From: CAZMNY01 sp964567745
GTDB lineage: Bacteria > Planctomycetota > Planctomycetia > Pirellulales > Pirellulaceae
Reading direction: 5' to 3'
Length of the DNA: 64,000 bases
NCBI GenBank assembly: GCA_964567745.1
Contig: CAZMNY010000041.1
Location: 1 to 64,000, forward strand
Part shown: piece by piece, positions 8,348 through 16,718 of the stretch
Layout of the letters: each line of letters opens with the position of its first letter
Numbering within the stretch: position 1 is the first letter of the stretch
The notes under the pieces: generated by a model
Told to the model about the DNA's origin: nothing
The model's database searches: none
The model's input: the letters and a program-made list of their open reading frames with translations, nothing else
Made by a program: the position numbers and the translations under genes

Positions 8348-9628
8348 TTATTCGGATGTCAGGCCGCTGATATCGATGAGATGGAGCTGCCTGCCTTGAT
8401 CCTTGTGCGGCGCGTCGATGCAGACGTATCGACCATCTGGGCTGAACCGAGGGTGGGTGTCGACTCGCCATTCGCCGGTGTAAATCTTCGGCAGATGAAA
8501 ATCGCCCAGGTCAATCCGACGACCTGATTTGACATGATACAGATGCGGCGTCTGCAGTCTCGCTTTTCCTTTCGGATACGTGTCGTTGAGAATCCATTCG
8601 AGCCCGGGCAAGTAACTCAGGTGACCTGACGGATCGAGCACGCCATGGCCGATCTCTTGAACCTTGCCGCCGCCATCGACGTCCTCGAACAGAAAGTCCG
8701 CCCAGTTGTCATTTCCGCAGAAATGTCTCGACTGGGCCAAGATGTTCTTTGAGTCTCGCCAAATGAAGTGCGACGTATAACCATTAGTAACAACGATCCG
8801 GATATCGCCGCCATCGGGATTGGCGGTGATCATTCGCGTCAAACGACTTCCGTTGGGATATCGCCAGCGGTGCAGCGCGATGAAGCGATTTCCGTCGGGG
8901 CTAAACAGCAAATGATTGAAGTAGTGTTTGATCCCCAGTGTCGGGTTGGGAATCGCGCCGAGTCGAGCGATGTCAGCCAATGAGATGATCAGTTTCGACT
9001 CGCCCGACTCTAAGTTAACGTTAAAGATCCCGGAATCGGTCGGCGCGAGATCGTCCGAGTGCGGATCGGGCGGACCGGCGTACCCATAGCCAGGTCGGAC
9101 GTCGTTGATGCGGCGAAAGTCGGGCGCCACCGCTGTCTTGCCGTCGGGACTGACCGAGTAAATCGCGTGTGGAATCGTCCGTCTCTTTTTCGTCACGACA
9201 TCCAGGATGTGACAAACGAATTTGTCACCGACACGATCGTTCCACAACACCTTGTTTTCCGAACCGGGCAACCACTGCAGCATGCATCCCTGTTGCCAGC
9301 ACCAGGCGCGGCTCTCGCCAAGTTCGATCCAGCGGTCGTTGTCTTGCAGATCGACCATCCCGACCTTGATGACGTCGTCGACCCTTGGCGAGCGATGCTC
9401 GAATCCGACTTCCATCCCCAGCACGTAGCGAACGGACGGATCGAATTGCAGCTTGTCGTAGTAGCCGAACCAGTGCTTTCGAGGTCCGCGCGTGATTAAT
9501 CGAACCGGCGCCGCTCGTTTCAAAGCCTCAGCTGAACTTAGACGGCTAGGGCCGACGGCGGCCAATCCAACGGCTGCGGGAACTGTGTGTTCGAGCCACT
9601 CGCGACGGCTCATTTGTTTGATATTCAT
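8348..9628 (-). CDS. Tat-exported beta-propeller (PD40/TolB-like) protein
   Basis: 426 residues with a Tat-like leader (MSRREWLEHTVPAAVGLAAVG). Repeated PD40/TolB-type blades are marked by YSVSPDGKTAV, LFSPDGNRFIALH and PRFSPDGRYVCID, each with the SPDG turn, spread over the chain. KHWFGYYDKLQFDPS near the mature N-terminus is typical of planctomycete and Bacteroidota proteins related to oligogalacturonate-lyase-like propellers. Probably a periplasmic sugar-binding or lyase-type propeller; activity unproven. Alternative start at the internal ATG five codons on. Confidence 0.7.
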   Translation of the reverse strand: MNIKQMSRREWLEHTVPAAVGLAAVGPSRLSSAEALKRAAPVRLITRGPRKHWFGYYDKLQFDPSVRYVLGMEVGFEHRSPRVDDVIKVGMVDLQDNDRWIELGESRAWCWQQGCMLQWLPGSENKVLWNDRVGDKFVCHILDVVTKKRRTIPHAIYSVSPDGKTAVAPDFRRINDVRPGYGYAGPPDPHSDDLAPTDSGIFNVNLESGESKLIISLADIARLGAIPNPTLGIKHYFNHLLFSPDGNRFIALHRWRYPNGSRLTRMITANPDGGDIRIVVTNGYTSHFIWRDSKNILAQSRHFCGNDNWADFLFEDVDGGGKVQEIGHGVLDPSGHLSYLPGLEWILNDTYPKGKARLQTPHLYHVKSGRRIDLGDFHLPKIYTGEWRVDTHPRFSPDGRYVCIDAPHKDQGRQLHLIDISGLTSE

Positions 9629-9775
9629 GGCCAGATTCTAGCCTGACTGGCCCACATGAAACCAGCATTTGCCGCAAAACTCCCCTGCTAGCGTTCGCCG
9701 AATCGACCTTGCCGCCGTCGCGAAATTCCTGTACCTACGCCCCTCACTTTTCCTCGCACAACTCAGGGCACTGTC

Positions 9776-10105
9776 ATGCGCAAGTTTCACCTCATTCTCG
9801 CATTGCTGGTCGTGTGTGTTCTCCTATTCCAAGGATTTTCGGTCGCCAACCGCTCGACTTCGGCAAATGCGGCGAACGTCGCCGGACTCCAAGACACGCT
9901 GCTCAACGGACTCCAAGCACGAACTCCTGGCGACAGGGCGTTTGTGAAGAAGACGGTGCACTACGTCGAGCATAACAAGCTGACTCGCAAAATCGTCATG
10001 GAAACGTTCCAGTACGTTCGCAAAAAGGTCTCGCCGAAACGACGGGCGACGACCTTTCAGATTCTGCTGCGCAGGCGAGCCAAAGCGGTCGGCGTGACCA
10101 TCTAA
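9776..10105 (+). CDS. Small exported basic protein, unknown function
   Basis: 109 residues. The N-terminal hydrophobic segment MRKFHLILALLVVCVLLFQGFSVANRS can be a signal peptide or anchor. The remainder is short and basic, ending in YVRKKVSPKRRATTFQILLRRRAKAVGVTI. I do not recognise the family. AGGG lies upstream of the ATG, and the gene is followed by a hairpin that fits a terminator. Confidence 0.55.
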   Translation: MRKFHLILALLVVCVLLFQGFSVANRSTSANAANVAGLQDTLLNGLQARTPGDRAFVKKTVHYVEHNKLTRKIVMETFQYVRKKVSPKRRATTFQILLRRRAKAVGVTI

Positions 10106-10140
10106 TCGCGCCCCGTTGTTAATCTTGATCAGACTCACAT

Positions 10141-10191
10141 GAAGGCTGTTAATGGCTGAATTCTTCAGCTCAAACGACAGCCTTCGTTTGT
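10141..10191 (+). terminator. Nested hairpin, probable Rho-independent terminator
   Basis: GAAGGCTGT (10141-10149) pairs with ACAGCCTTC (10177-10185) and is followed by GTTTGTTTG. An inner hairpin GCTGAA-TTC-TTCAGC (10155-10169) is nested inside. It lies 36 nt after the small exported protein gene and before the SGNH hydrolase. Confidence 0.55.
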
Positions 10192-10295
10192 TTGCGTCGC
10201 CGTCTCTTTCTTCTTTGGCCGCCTCGTCTCCGCTCGCAGCATCCTGCCCGGCGCGCGGTTATAATGCCGAGCCACCCAACGAGGAGAATCCAACG

Positions 10296-11003
10296 ATGAA
10301 CTTAACGAGCCCATTGCTTGTACTGGCCCTTTTGTCTCAGGTCGCAGGGCAAGCCAACGCGCAGCGTAAGGCGGAACCTGGCTCGGAACGTTGGGAGAAG
10401 GCAATTCAAGCCCTCGAGCAACTGGACAAGAAAGAAGATCATCCGAGTGATGCCATCTTGTTCTTGGGGAGCTCAAGCGTTCGGCGCTGGGAGACAATCG
10501 CGGAAGACATGGCGCCCTATCCTGTTATTCGTCGCGGCTATGGCGGCGCCAAGTATTCTGACTTGCGCGTCTACGCAAAGCGACTGACCCATCCGCATGA
10601 AGTTCGAGCCATTGCGATCTTTGTCGGAAACGATGTCAGCGGCCGCCCCACGGATCGGACTCCGCAAGCGGTGAGCCAAGACGTGCGAGCCATCATCGGC
10701 GACATTCGAAGCAAATTTACTGACACGCCGATCTTCTTCATTGCCGTAACACCGACTGCGAGTCGGTTTAAAGTCTGGCAAAAGACGCAAGGCATCAACG
10801 CGGCGATCGCCGAGATTTGCTCCGACCTCGACCACGTTCACTGGATCGGGACGGCGGCCCATTACTTGAACGATCAAGGCCAGCCGCGCAACGAGCTTTT
10901 CGTCGGCGATCGGCTACATCTCAACGAGGAAGGTTACAACCTCTGGGCGAAGATTATCAAGCGTCGCCTCAACCGCGTGCTTGGCGAATCGGCTAAACGA
11001 TAG
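10296..11003 (+). CDS. Secreted SGNH/GDSL-family hydrolase
   Basis: 235 residues from ATG 10296, chosen because GAGGAG lies 9 nt upstream and a signal peptide (MNLTSPLLVLALLSQVAGQANAQ) begins there; the open frame extends further upstream without coding character. SGNH blocks are visible: ILFLGSSSVRRW (block I, Ser in GSSS), IRRGYGGAKYSDL (block II Gly), AIFVGNDVSGRP (block III, GND) and VGDRLHLNEEGYNLWA (block V, D-x-x-H). All four catalytic positions are present. Likely an esterase acting on acetylated carbohydrate or lipid outside the cytoplasm. Confidence 0.85.
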   Translation: MNLTSPLLVLALLSQVAGQANAQRKAEPGSERWEKAIQALEQLDKKEDHPSDAILFLGSSSVRRWETIAEDMAPYPVIRRGYGGAKYSDLRVYAKRLTHPHEVRAIAIFVGNDVSGRPTDRTPQAVSQDVRAIIGDIRSKFTDTPIFFIAVTPTASRFKVWQKTQGINAAIAEICSDLDHVHWIGTAAHYLNDQGQPRNELFVGDRLHLNEEGYNLWAKIIKRRLNRVLGESAKR

Positions 11004-11040
11004 GCGCGCCCCGCGGAAAGCAGATGTCGCAAGAGGAGTA

Positions 11041-12189
11041 TCAGGCCCTCTTGCCTTCGGCGGGATTCCAGAACGCTTCAGCCGATCCCATCGCCAGCGT
11101 CATTCCGGCGCCGCCGGCGATAATGCAAATGTGAACGTCGGCGCAGGGCGTTTCCTCGATGACTGTTCCTGAGTCATGCATTGCGTACACGCCGTGCCAA
11201 CGAGATTCGATGGACCAATCAGGCAAATCGATGATGCGCCGGAGTTCGCGAAGGATAAGCGTCTCAATCTCGCTCTTGTCAAACGGCGAGACTTGCGGCC
11301 CGTGTTCGTGAGAGTCGCCAAGGATGACTTGCCCGAGTTCATTTTGCGACGCGAGAACGTGGATTCCATATCGATTCAGTTCCGGCGTTTCGCTTTCAAT
11401 TCGGTCACGCAAAGATGAGAGCGACGGGCAACCGTCAAATGACGAGTAGTGTTGAAACGTGAGACCGCTGGCGATGTGAGGCCCTAAATCCCATCTGTTT
11501 GGTTGGGGACGCGTGCTCATCATTTGAAGCTTGCATTGGGATAAGCCAAGCGAATCATAGAGCTTCGGAAAGATGACACGCGTTTCGTGGCCGCCGCAAA
11601 CAATGATTTTCTCCGACTCGAACTGTTCGCCCGCCGACGTAACGACCTGATTCGAAGTCACTTGGCCGACGTCATGTCCGAAGCGAAACTCGACGTTGAA
11701 TTCTCTATCAAGCCAGATCGGAATCGCTGCGATCGCTTGACGCGGGTTGACTCGCACCTCCATCGGGCTCCACAGGCCGCCCTGCAAGCCCTCGCGCTTG
11801 GCCGCAGGCGAGCGTCGCAGCACCTCATCGCAGTCCAGCCATTCCGCTCTGGCCTCACGACCTTGCTCCGTCGCGACAAACTCTTGGGCCACACTCGTTT
11901 CATCATCGCGGTAGGTCAGGTGGATTGAGCCGCACTGCTGACTCCACAGTCCCGCCTCGCGCGCCAGTTCGAGCCATGCAGCGCGCGAGCGAATGGCAGT
12001 GTCGTATTCGAGCCTGCTTGCTCGACCGATTGGCCAGACCATGCCGAAGTTGCGAACCGAGGCGCCCTGAGCGCGATGGTTTCGTTCGAATACCAGAACC
12101 CGCTTGCCTGCCTTCGCCGCCGACCAAGCATGCGCCAGCCCGACGACGCCCGCTCCTACAATGATGACATCCCAATTCCGTTCCGACAT
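11041..12189 (-). CDS. FAD-dependent oxidoreductase, TIGR03364-like (proposed phosphonate catabolism)
   Basis: 382 residues from the ATG at 12189, where MSERNWDVIIVGAGVVGLAHAWSA puts the GxGxxG dinucleotide fold at the N-terminus; the frame is open up to 12258. RNHRAQGASVRNFGMVWPIG and the C-terminal CIIAGGAGMTLAMGSAEAFW are typical of DAO-family flavoenzymes and recall the TIGR03364 clade, which is genomically tied to phosphonate use and proposed to oxidatively deaminate an aminophosphonate. The gene follows the alcohol dehydrogenase and transporter on the same strand, but a ~240-nt spacer with a perfect inverted repeat separates them. The usual phosphonatase-like hydrolase is not in the window. 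Confidence 0.7.
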   Translation of the reverse strand: MSERNWDVIIVGAGVVGLAHAWSAAKAGKRVLVFERNHRAQGASVRNFGMVWPIGRASRLEYDTAIRSRAAWLELAREAGLWSQQCGSIHLTYRDDETSVAQEFVATEQGREARAEWLDCDEVLRRSPAAKREGLQGGLWSPMEVRVNPRQAIAAIPIWLDREFNVEFRFGHDVGQVTSNQVVTSAGEQFESEKIIVCGGHETRVIFPKLYDSLGLSQCKLQMMSTRPQPNRWDLGPHIASGLTFQHYSSFDGCPSLSSLRDRIESETPELNRYGIHVLASQNELGQVILGDSHEHGPQVSPFDKSEIETLILRELRRIIDLPDWSIESRWHGVYAMHDSGTVIEETPCADVHICIIAGGAGMTLAMGSAEAFWNPAEGKRA

Positions 12190-12305
12190 GAGTTCGATTT
12201 TCTCTGCTGCCTTTGTTTCGCCGATTCGCTCGGGAACGTGCATTAAGGTGCCGAACACATTGTAACGCCTGCTGATCGAGAATCGCCCACGCTTCGTTTA
12301 ACCCC

Positions 12306-12413
12306 GTTTAACCCGTCGCCGCAGGCAAGGCGCGCTGAAGTTCATCGCGGAAGCGAGGTTGCGGAATTGCAACGCGAATCTGTGCTGACCTTGCCTGCGG
12401 CGACGGGTTAAAC
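12306..12413. repeat. Perfect 25-bp inverted repeat (108-bp element)
   Basis: Arm 12306..12330 begins GTTTAACCCGTCGCCG; arm 12389..12413 is its exact reverse complement. A related arm occurs at 47960..47984. It lies between the FAD oxidoreductase and alcohol dehydrogenase genes and could act as a strong hairpin, attenuator or terminator in both directions. Confidence 0.8.
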
Positions 12414-12431
12414 GATTGAGCCGAGAGGCAT

Positions 12432-13514
12432 TTACGGTCGAATCAAGACTCGAATCGGCTTGGCGGCGATGGCGAATTGCATGGCCTCGTTGGCTTGCTG
12501 AAGCGAAAACTCCGCTTCGACTAGCGAGTGAAATGGGAACGGGCTGGCGTCGTGAGTCAGAAACCGAATCGCGTCGACAAGATCGCCTGGCGCGTAATTG
12601 TGGACGCCTTCAATTCGCAAAAGCCGCCGAACGACGGCTTCCGGATCAATCTCTGCTTTGCGCGAAGGAGACACGGATCCGACAAGCACTAACACTCCGC
12701 CCACATCGAGCGACTCGACGGCCGCTTCAGCTGCGTCAGCGGAGCCTGACATCTCGAATGCGACGTCGATCTGTTCTCGGAGGGAAGCACATTGTTCCGG
12801 GTTGAGGGTTCGCGTCGCGCCCATGGCAATCGCGGAATCACGGCGTTTCGAATCGGGGTCACAGACGATAATCTCACTGGCGCCTCGGACCGATGCGATC
12901 GCGGCAGCGGTTTGCCCGAGTGCGCCGGCACCGAGAATCAAGATGCGACGTCCGGCGAGCTCACCCGCAATTCTCACTGCGGCGAACGTCGTCGCAGTCG
13001 AGCAACTAGCCGGGGCCGCCAATTCGCTCGGCAAGGAGTCTTTCTGACTGGAATCGTCCAGACAGCAGACTTGCGTTCCGCGAACAAGTCGGCAGTACTC
13101 GGCCATTCCTCCGCTAAATACACCTTGTTCCGGTGAGCCCGCTTGGTGTCCATACTTGAACAGCTTGCGGCACTTCTGCGGTAGACCTCTTTGACAGCGG
13201 TCGCACATGTCCGAGGCGTCGCAACTCGCGGCAACGGACCAGACGATACGATCGCCGCTCTTGATTCGGCGACCGGAAATGTCGTGGAGTTCATCATGGA
13301 TCGAGACCACGCGACCGACGATTTCGTGTCCGAGTATGCAGGGAGTCGGCTCGCTGCGGCGCCCGGTGAAGGTGCTGACATCGCTCCCGCAAATCGTGCA
13401 CGCTTCGACTCGGCAAAGTATCTCTCGCTCTGACAATTCGGGAAGCGCGCTCTGCACCATCGTCAGCGGTTGATTCGCACCGATGAATAAGGCGACTCTG
13501 CCCAACTCACTCAT
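12432..13514 (-). CDS. Zinc-binding alcohol dehydrogenase (phosphonate-associated type)
   Basis: 360 residues. MDR-family dehydrogenase: catalytic-zinc region CTICGSDVSTFTGRR and GHEIVGRV; structural-zinc Cys cluster CDASDMCDRCQRG...C; Rossmann motif ILGAGALGQTAAA; C-terminal VEAEFSLQQANEAM. It resembles the clade (TIGR03366) repeatedly linked to phosphonate catabolism genes. The start at 13514 (MSELGRVALF) is preferred to 13580 because it overlaps the upstream transporter stop in an ATGAGTGA arrangement, implying translational coupling. Confidence 0.8.
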   Translation of the reverse strand: MSELGRVALFIGANQPLTMVQSALPELSEREILCRVEACTICGSDVSTFTGRRSEPTPCILGHEIVGRVVSIHDELHDISGRRIKSGDRIVWSVAASCDASDMCDRCQRGLPQKCRKLFKYGHQAGSPEQGVFSGGMAEYCRLVRGTQVCCLDDSSQKDSLPSELAAPASCSTATTFAAVRIAGELAGRRILILGAGALGQTAAAIASVRGASEIIVCDPDSKRRDSAIAMGATRTLNPEQCASLREQIDVAFEMSGSADAAEAAVESLDVGGVLVLVGSVSPSRKAEIDPEAVVRRLLRIEGVHNYAPGDLVDAIRFLTHDASPFPFHSLVEAEFSLQQANEAMQFAIAAKPIRVLIRP

Positions 13515-14868
13515 CGTTCTTCCCCTTCGCGGAATCGCTCGGCGTCTCGCGAATACTGTTTTGAAAACTGAGAGCGCCAATTCGCGTCATCAACATGCAC
13601 ACGGCGCAGATCGCAACGGTGCCTATCAGAAAGAAGGTCAAAGTGTGTTGTGATTCTCGCCCCAACGACTTGGCCAGCACCACGCCGACGTAGCCCAGAT
13701 ATCCGGTTGAATCGGCAATGTACATCAGGAAGCCAATATTTCCGGGCCAACGCGATGCCGCGATTAGTCGTTCAAACACCGTCGTGTGAAAAGCGACATA
13801 GGGTACGTATAGTCCGATGCCGGTTCCCACCATCAACACGAACGGCGAGGCTACGTCCAAATAGTAAAGCAAGACGGACGCTACAGCCGCCACGAATCCG
13901 AACGTCAGCAGCCAGAGCGAGCCGAAGAAAGCGGCTCGGTTCGATCGAACCCAAATCGCGGCGCCATTCAACGCGATCACAACCAGCATCACGACGAATT
14001 CGGACTGAGCGTAGATCTCCGGTTTTTTGCTTTCGCCCAACTCGCGCCAAATCTCAACGGCGAAGTCGTCACGATAGCTGCGAATCACCGTCAAGCCGAT
14101 ATAGACGGCCACCAGCAAACTCAAACCTGTCGCGTGGGAGAAAAAAAAAGTCCATCGCTGCTCCCTCGTGACTGGGCGGCGTTTGGAACGCGATTCGATG
14201 TCCGCCGGCGCCGGTGGCGGGACTTGCTTGAGACACCAAACCGAAATTAGCAGCGGCAACAAGAATCCAGCTCCGACGATCGCCGGCATCCAGACCTCAC
14301 TCACGCCGTAATTCAGAACCATCGCCCGCCCAACGGACTTCACGACGCCCGATGAGAGAATGAAGCTGGCGCACAATCCGGCCGCCAAGAATTCGGTTAA
14401 TCGACGGCCTTCCAGATAGGCGAGGACCAATCCAAAAACCAAGCCGAGCGGCAAGCCATTGGCGAACAGAAACAACGCGTTGTATGGCTTCGGAGCTACC
14501 GCAAAACCGACCAGCGCCGCCTCCGCCAATAAGATAGCGACAACGATGACCAACGCGCGATGATTGCGCTTGGTCTCGGATATGAGTTTGACGCCGATGA
14601 ACTTCGAGCAGGAATAACCCAGGACCTGAGCGATCACCAGCACAGTCTTGTACGGTAGGGAAATTCCTAACAGCGACACGCTGCCGATAAACTCGCCCGC
14701 CGTGAACGGCTTGCGAAACGCGTACATGCAGAAATAGACGCAAAATGCGGCGCCGATTGCCCAAACGGAAAAAGCTGTCGGTCCGCATCCTGATAGCCAA
14801 CGCGTAAGCCGGCCGCCATCATGCGGCTCACTCGAGCTATCCATCGAATCAACGCTTTTCGTCGGCAC
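13507..14868 (-). CDS. DUF5690-type MFS-like transporter
   Basis: 453 residues with about twelve hydrophobic segments. FSVWAIGAAFCVYFCMYAFRKPFTAGEF near 35-60 and KTVLVIAQVLGYSCSKFIGVKLISE are characteristic of the DUF5690/MFS-like family of planctomycetes and Bacteroidota, related to organophosphate (UhpT/GlpT-type) transporters by the FRKPF motif. First gene of the minus-strand operon; its stop overlaps the dehydrogenase start by 8 nt. With its neighbours it would import a phosphonate or similar substrate; that role is inferred from context. Confidence 0.75.
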   Translation of the reverse strand: MPTKSVDSMDSSSEPHDGGRLTRWLSGCGPTAFSVWAIGAAFCVYFCMYAFRKPFTAGEFIGSVSLLGISLPYKTVLVIAQVLGYSCSKFIGVKLISETKRNHRALVIVVAILLAEAALVGFAVAPKPYNALFLFANGLPLGLVFGLVLAYLEGRRLTEFLAAGLCASFILSSGVVKSVGRAMVLNYGVSEVWMPAIVGAGFLLPLLISVWCLKQVPPPAPADIESRSKRRPVTREQRWTFFFSHATGLSLLVAVYIGLTVIRSYRDDFAVEIWRELGESKKPEIYAQSEFVVMLVVIALNGAAIWVRSNRAAFFGSLWLLTFGFVAAVASVLLYYLDVASPFVLMVGTGIGLYVPYVAFHTTVFERLIAASRWPGNIGFLMYIADSTGYLGYVGVVLAKSLGRESQHTLTFFLIGTVAICAVCMLMTRIGALSFQNSIRETPSDSAKGKNDE

Positions 14869-15116
14869 TCTGCACTCCCAGCGAATACGAGGACATGATC
14901 ATACGCGAAACCTCAGGCAAAGAGTCCGTTTGAACAGGCCAGACTTTCGGTTTTGCCTAACTCGCTTCCTCCGCGTAAGGCGTTCATAGGTCGAAATGCT
15001 GCGTTCGTGGGCGAACGACTGGGCTTCGAAAATCGTTGACAGGTCGAGTACAATAACAGATACTCGTTCGTCTTAAGTCATGACCGCAGTTGCAGATAGC
15101 AACGGAGAATAATCTC

Positions 15117-16586
15117 ATGCTCGTAGTTCCTGGCCAACCCGGAAAAGATGTTTGCGATCGCCACCTGGGCGTTACGCGTCGAGACATTCTTCGCGTGGGT
15201 GGGTCGGCCATGCTGGGGCTGACTCTTGCCGATGTCATGCAATTGCGAAATGCAAAAGCTGCCTCTGAGCCGACCGGCGGACCAGGCTGGAATCGCGCGA
15301 AGAGCGTCATCTTTGTCTACCTGCAAGGCGGCCCAAGTCACTTGGATTTATGGGATCCGAAGGCGGATGTGCCGGACAACGTGAAATCGGTATTCAAAGC
15401 GATACCCACGAAGACGCCCGGAATCAACGTCACGGAATTGCTGCCGAAATTCGCACAGGTCACGGACAAGCTGACCATGATTCGTTCGATGAGCTACACG
15501 CCCATCGGACTCTTTAACCATACGGCCGCGATCTACCAAATGCACACCGGCTACACCGCGGACAAAGTGAGCCCTTCGGGGCAGCTGGAGCCGCCGTCGC
15601 CGAAAGACTTCCCTACCTTCGGTTCGCAAGTCGTGCGACTCAAGCCGCCCGCCGAAGCGATGCTTCCCTTCGTGATGATGCCGCGGCCTTTGCAAGAGAG
15701 CAACGTCGTAAACAAAGCGGGCACAGCTGGCTTTTTGGGCCGCGCCTACGATCCGTACTATCTCTTCCCGCCGGGCGGCGACCTGGACATGAAGAAGATG
15801 GATCGGATCAACGTAAAGGATCTCAAGCTGCGTGACGAACTGTCGCTCAATCGCTTGGATCGTCGGGCTCGACTGCGCGAGATGATCAGCAAAGGCATGC
15901 CCGACATCAACAAGGCGGTCAAAGACTTTGATCTCGACGAATACTACGCGTCAGCGCTTAGTCTGATTAGCTCAGGCCGAGCACGTGATGCATTCGACTT
16001 GGGCAAGGAAAAGCAGTCGATGCGCGATCGGTACGGCCAAAACACGTTCGGCCAATGTTTGCTGCTCGCTCGACGACTCGTCGAGGCTGGGACTCGAGTC
16101 GTTGAAGTCGTTTGGCCCAAAGTCGCTAACTCGGACAACCACTCCTGGGACGTCCATACCGGGTTAACGAAACGAATGAAGACTCAATCCGGGCCGATGC
16201 TCGATTCGGGGCTCTCGGCGTTGATCAGCGACCTCGACGAGCGCGGCATGCTCGACGATACGCTGGTTGTCGCAATCGGCGAGTTTGGTCGAAGTCCGCA
16301 GCGAGGCGTTAGTACTTCGGGCAACAGTAACAGCAGCGATGGCCGCGATCACTGGCCCTATTGCTACACTGGAGTCCTGGCCGGCGCCGGCGTCAAACGA
16401 GGCGCCGTGTACGGCAAGTCGGACCAAACTGCTTCGGCCCCGCTGGAAGATCCGGTGCACCCGACCCAGTTGCTGGCGACGATGTACCATTCGCTTGGCA
16501 TCAAACCCGATTCCATTGTGCTCAACCACTTGAATCAACCTCGTGAGCTCGTCAAGGCGGAAGCGATCACTTCACTTTTTAGCTGA
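15117..16586 (+). CDS. DUF1501 family exported protein
   Basis: 489 residues from ATG 15117 (GGAG 10 nt upstream); an in-frame TTG at 15090 is an alternative. The Tat-like motif VTRRDILRVGGSAMLG precedes the family body: FVYLQGGPSHLDLWDPK, AFDLGKEKQSMRDRYG, AIGEFGRSPQRG and GRDHWPYCYTG. Same family as the protein at base 1, but only moderately similar, so not a recent duplicate. No DUF1549/1553 partner is adjacent. The 250-nt spacer to the transporter gene upstream holds no other gene. Confidence 0.85.
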   Translation: MLVVPGQPGKDVCDRHLGVTRRDILRVGGSAMLGLTLADVMQLRNAKAASEPTGGPGWNRAKSVIFVYLQGGPSHLDLWDPKADVPDNVKSVFKAIPTKTPGINVTELLPKFAQVTDKLTMIRSMSYTPIGLFNHTAAIYQMHTGYTADKVSPSGQLEPPSPKDFPTFGSQVVRLKPPAEAMLPFVMMPRPLQESNVVNKAGTAGFLGRAYDPYYLFPPGGDLDMKKMDRINVKDLKLRDELSLNRLDRRARLREMISKGMPDINKAVKDFDLDEYYASALSLISSGRARDAFDLGKEKQSMRDRYGQNTFGQCLLLARRLVEAGTRVVEVVWPKVANSDNHSWDVHTGLTKRMKTQSGPMLDSGLSALISDLDERGMLDDTLVVAIGEFGRSPQRGVSTSGNSNSSDGRDHWPYCYTGVLAGAGVKRGAVYGKSDQTASAPLEDPVHPTQLLATMYHSLGIKPDSIVLNHLNQPRELVKAEAITSLFS

Positions 16587-16718
16587 GCGACGCATTCGAG
16601 CCGATACGGTTAGCGGAGTGATCGTTGAGCATCAATGGGAATTCGGCGAGTTCGCTCGTTTGAAAATGTGAGTTGCGCTTAGCTGTCTCGCTTGGCTGTC
16701 TCGATTGGTACTGGCGCC

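Noticed and set aside
13650..14171. Arg/Ser-rich 173-residue plus-strand frame
   Set aside because: Antisense to the multi-helix transporter; its composition is the expected complement of hydrophobic codons.
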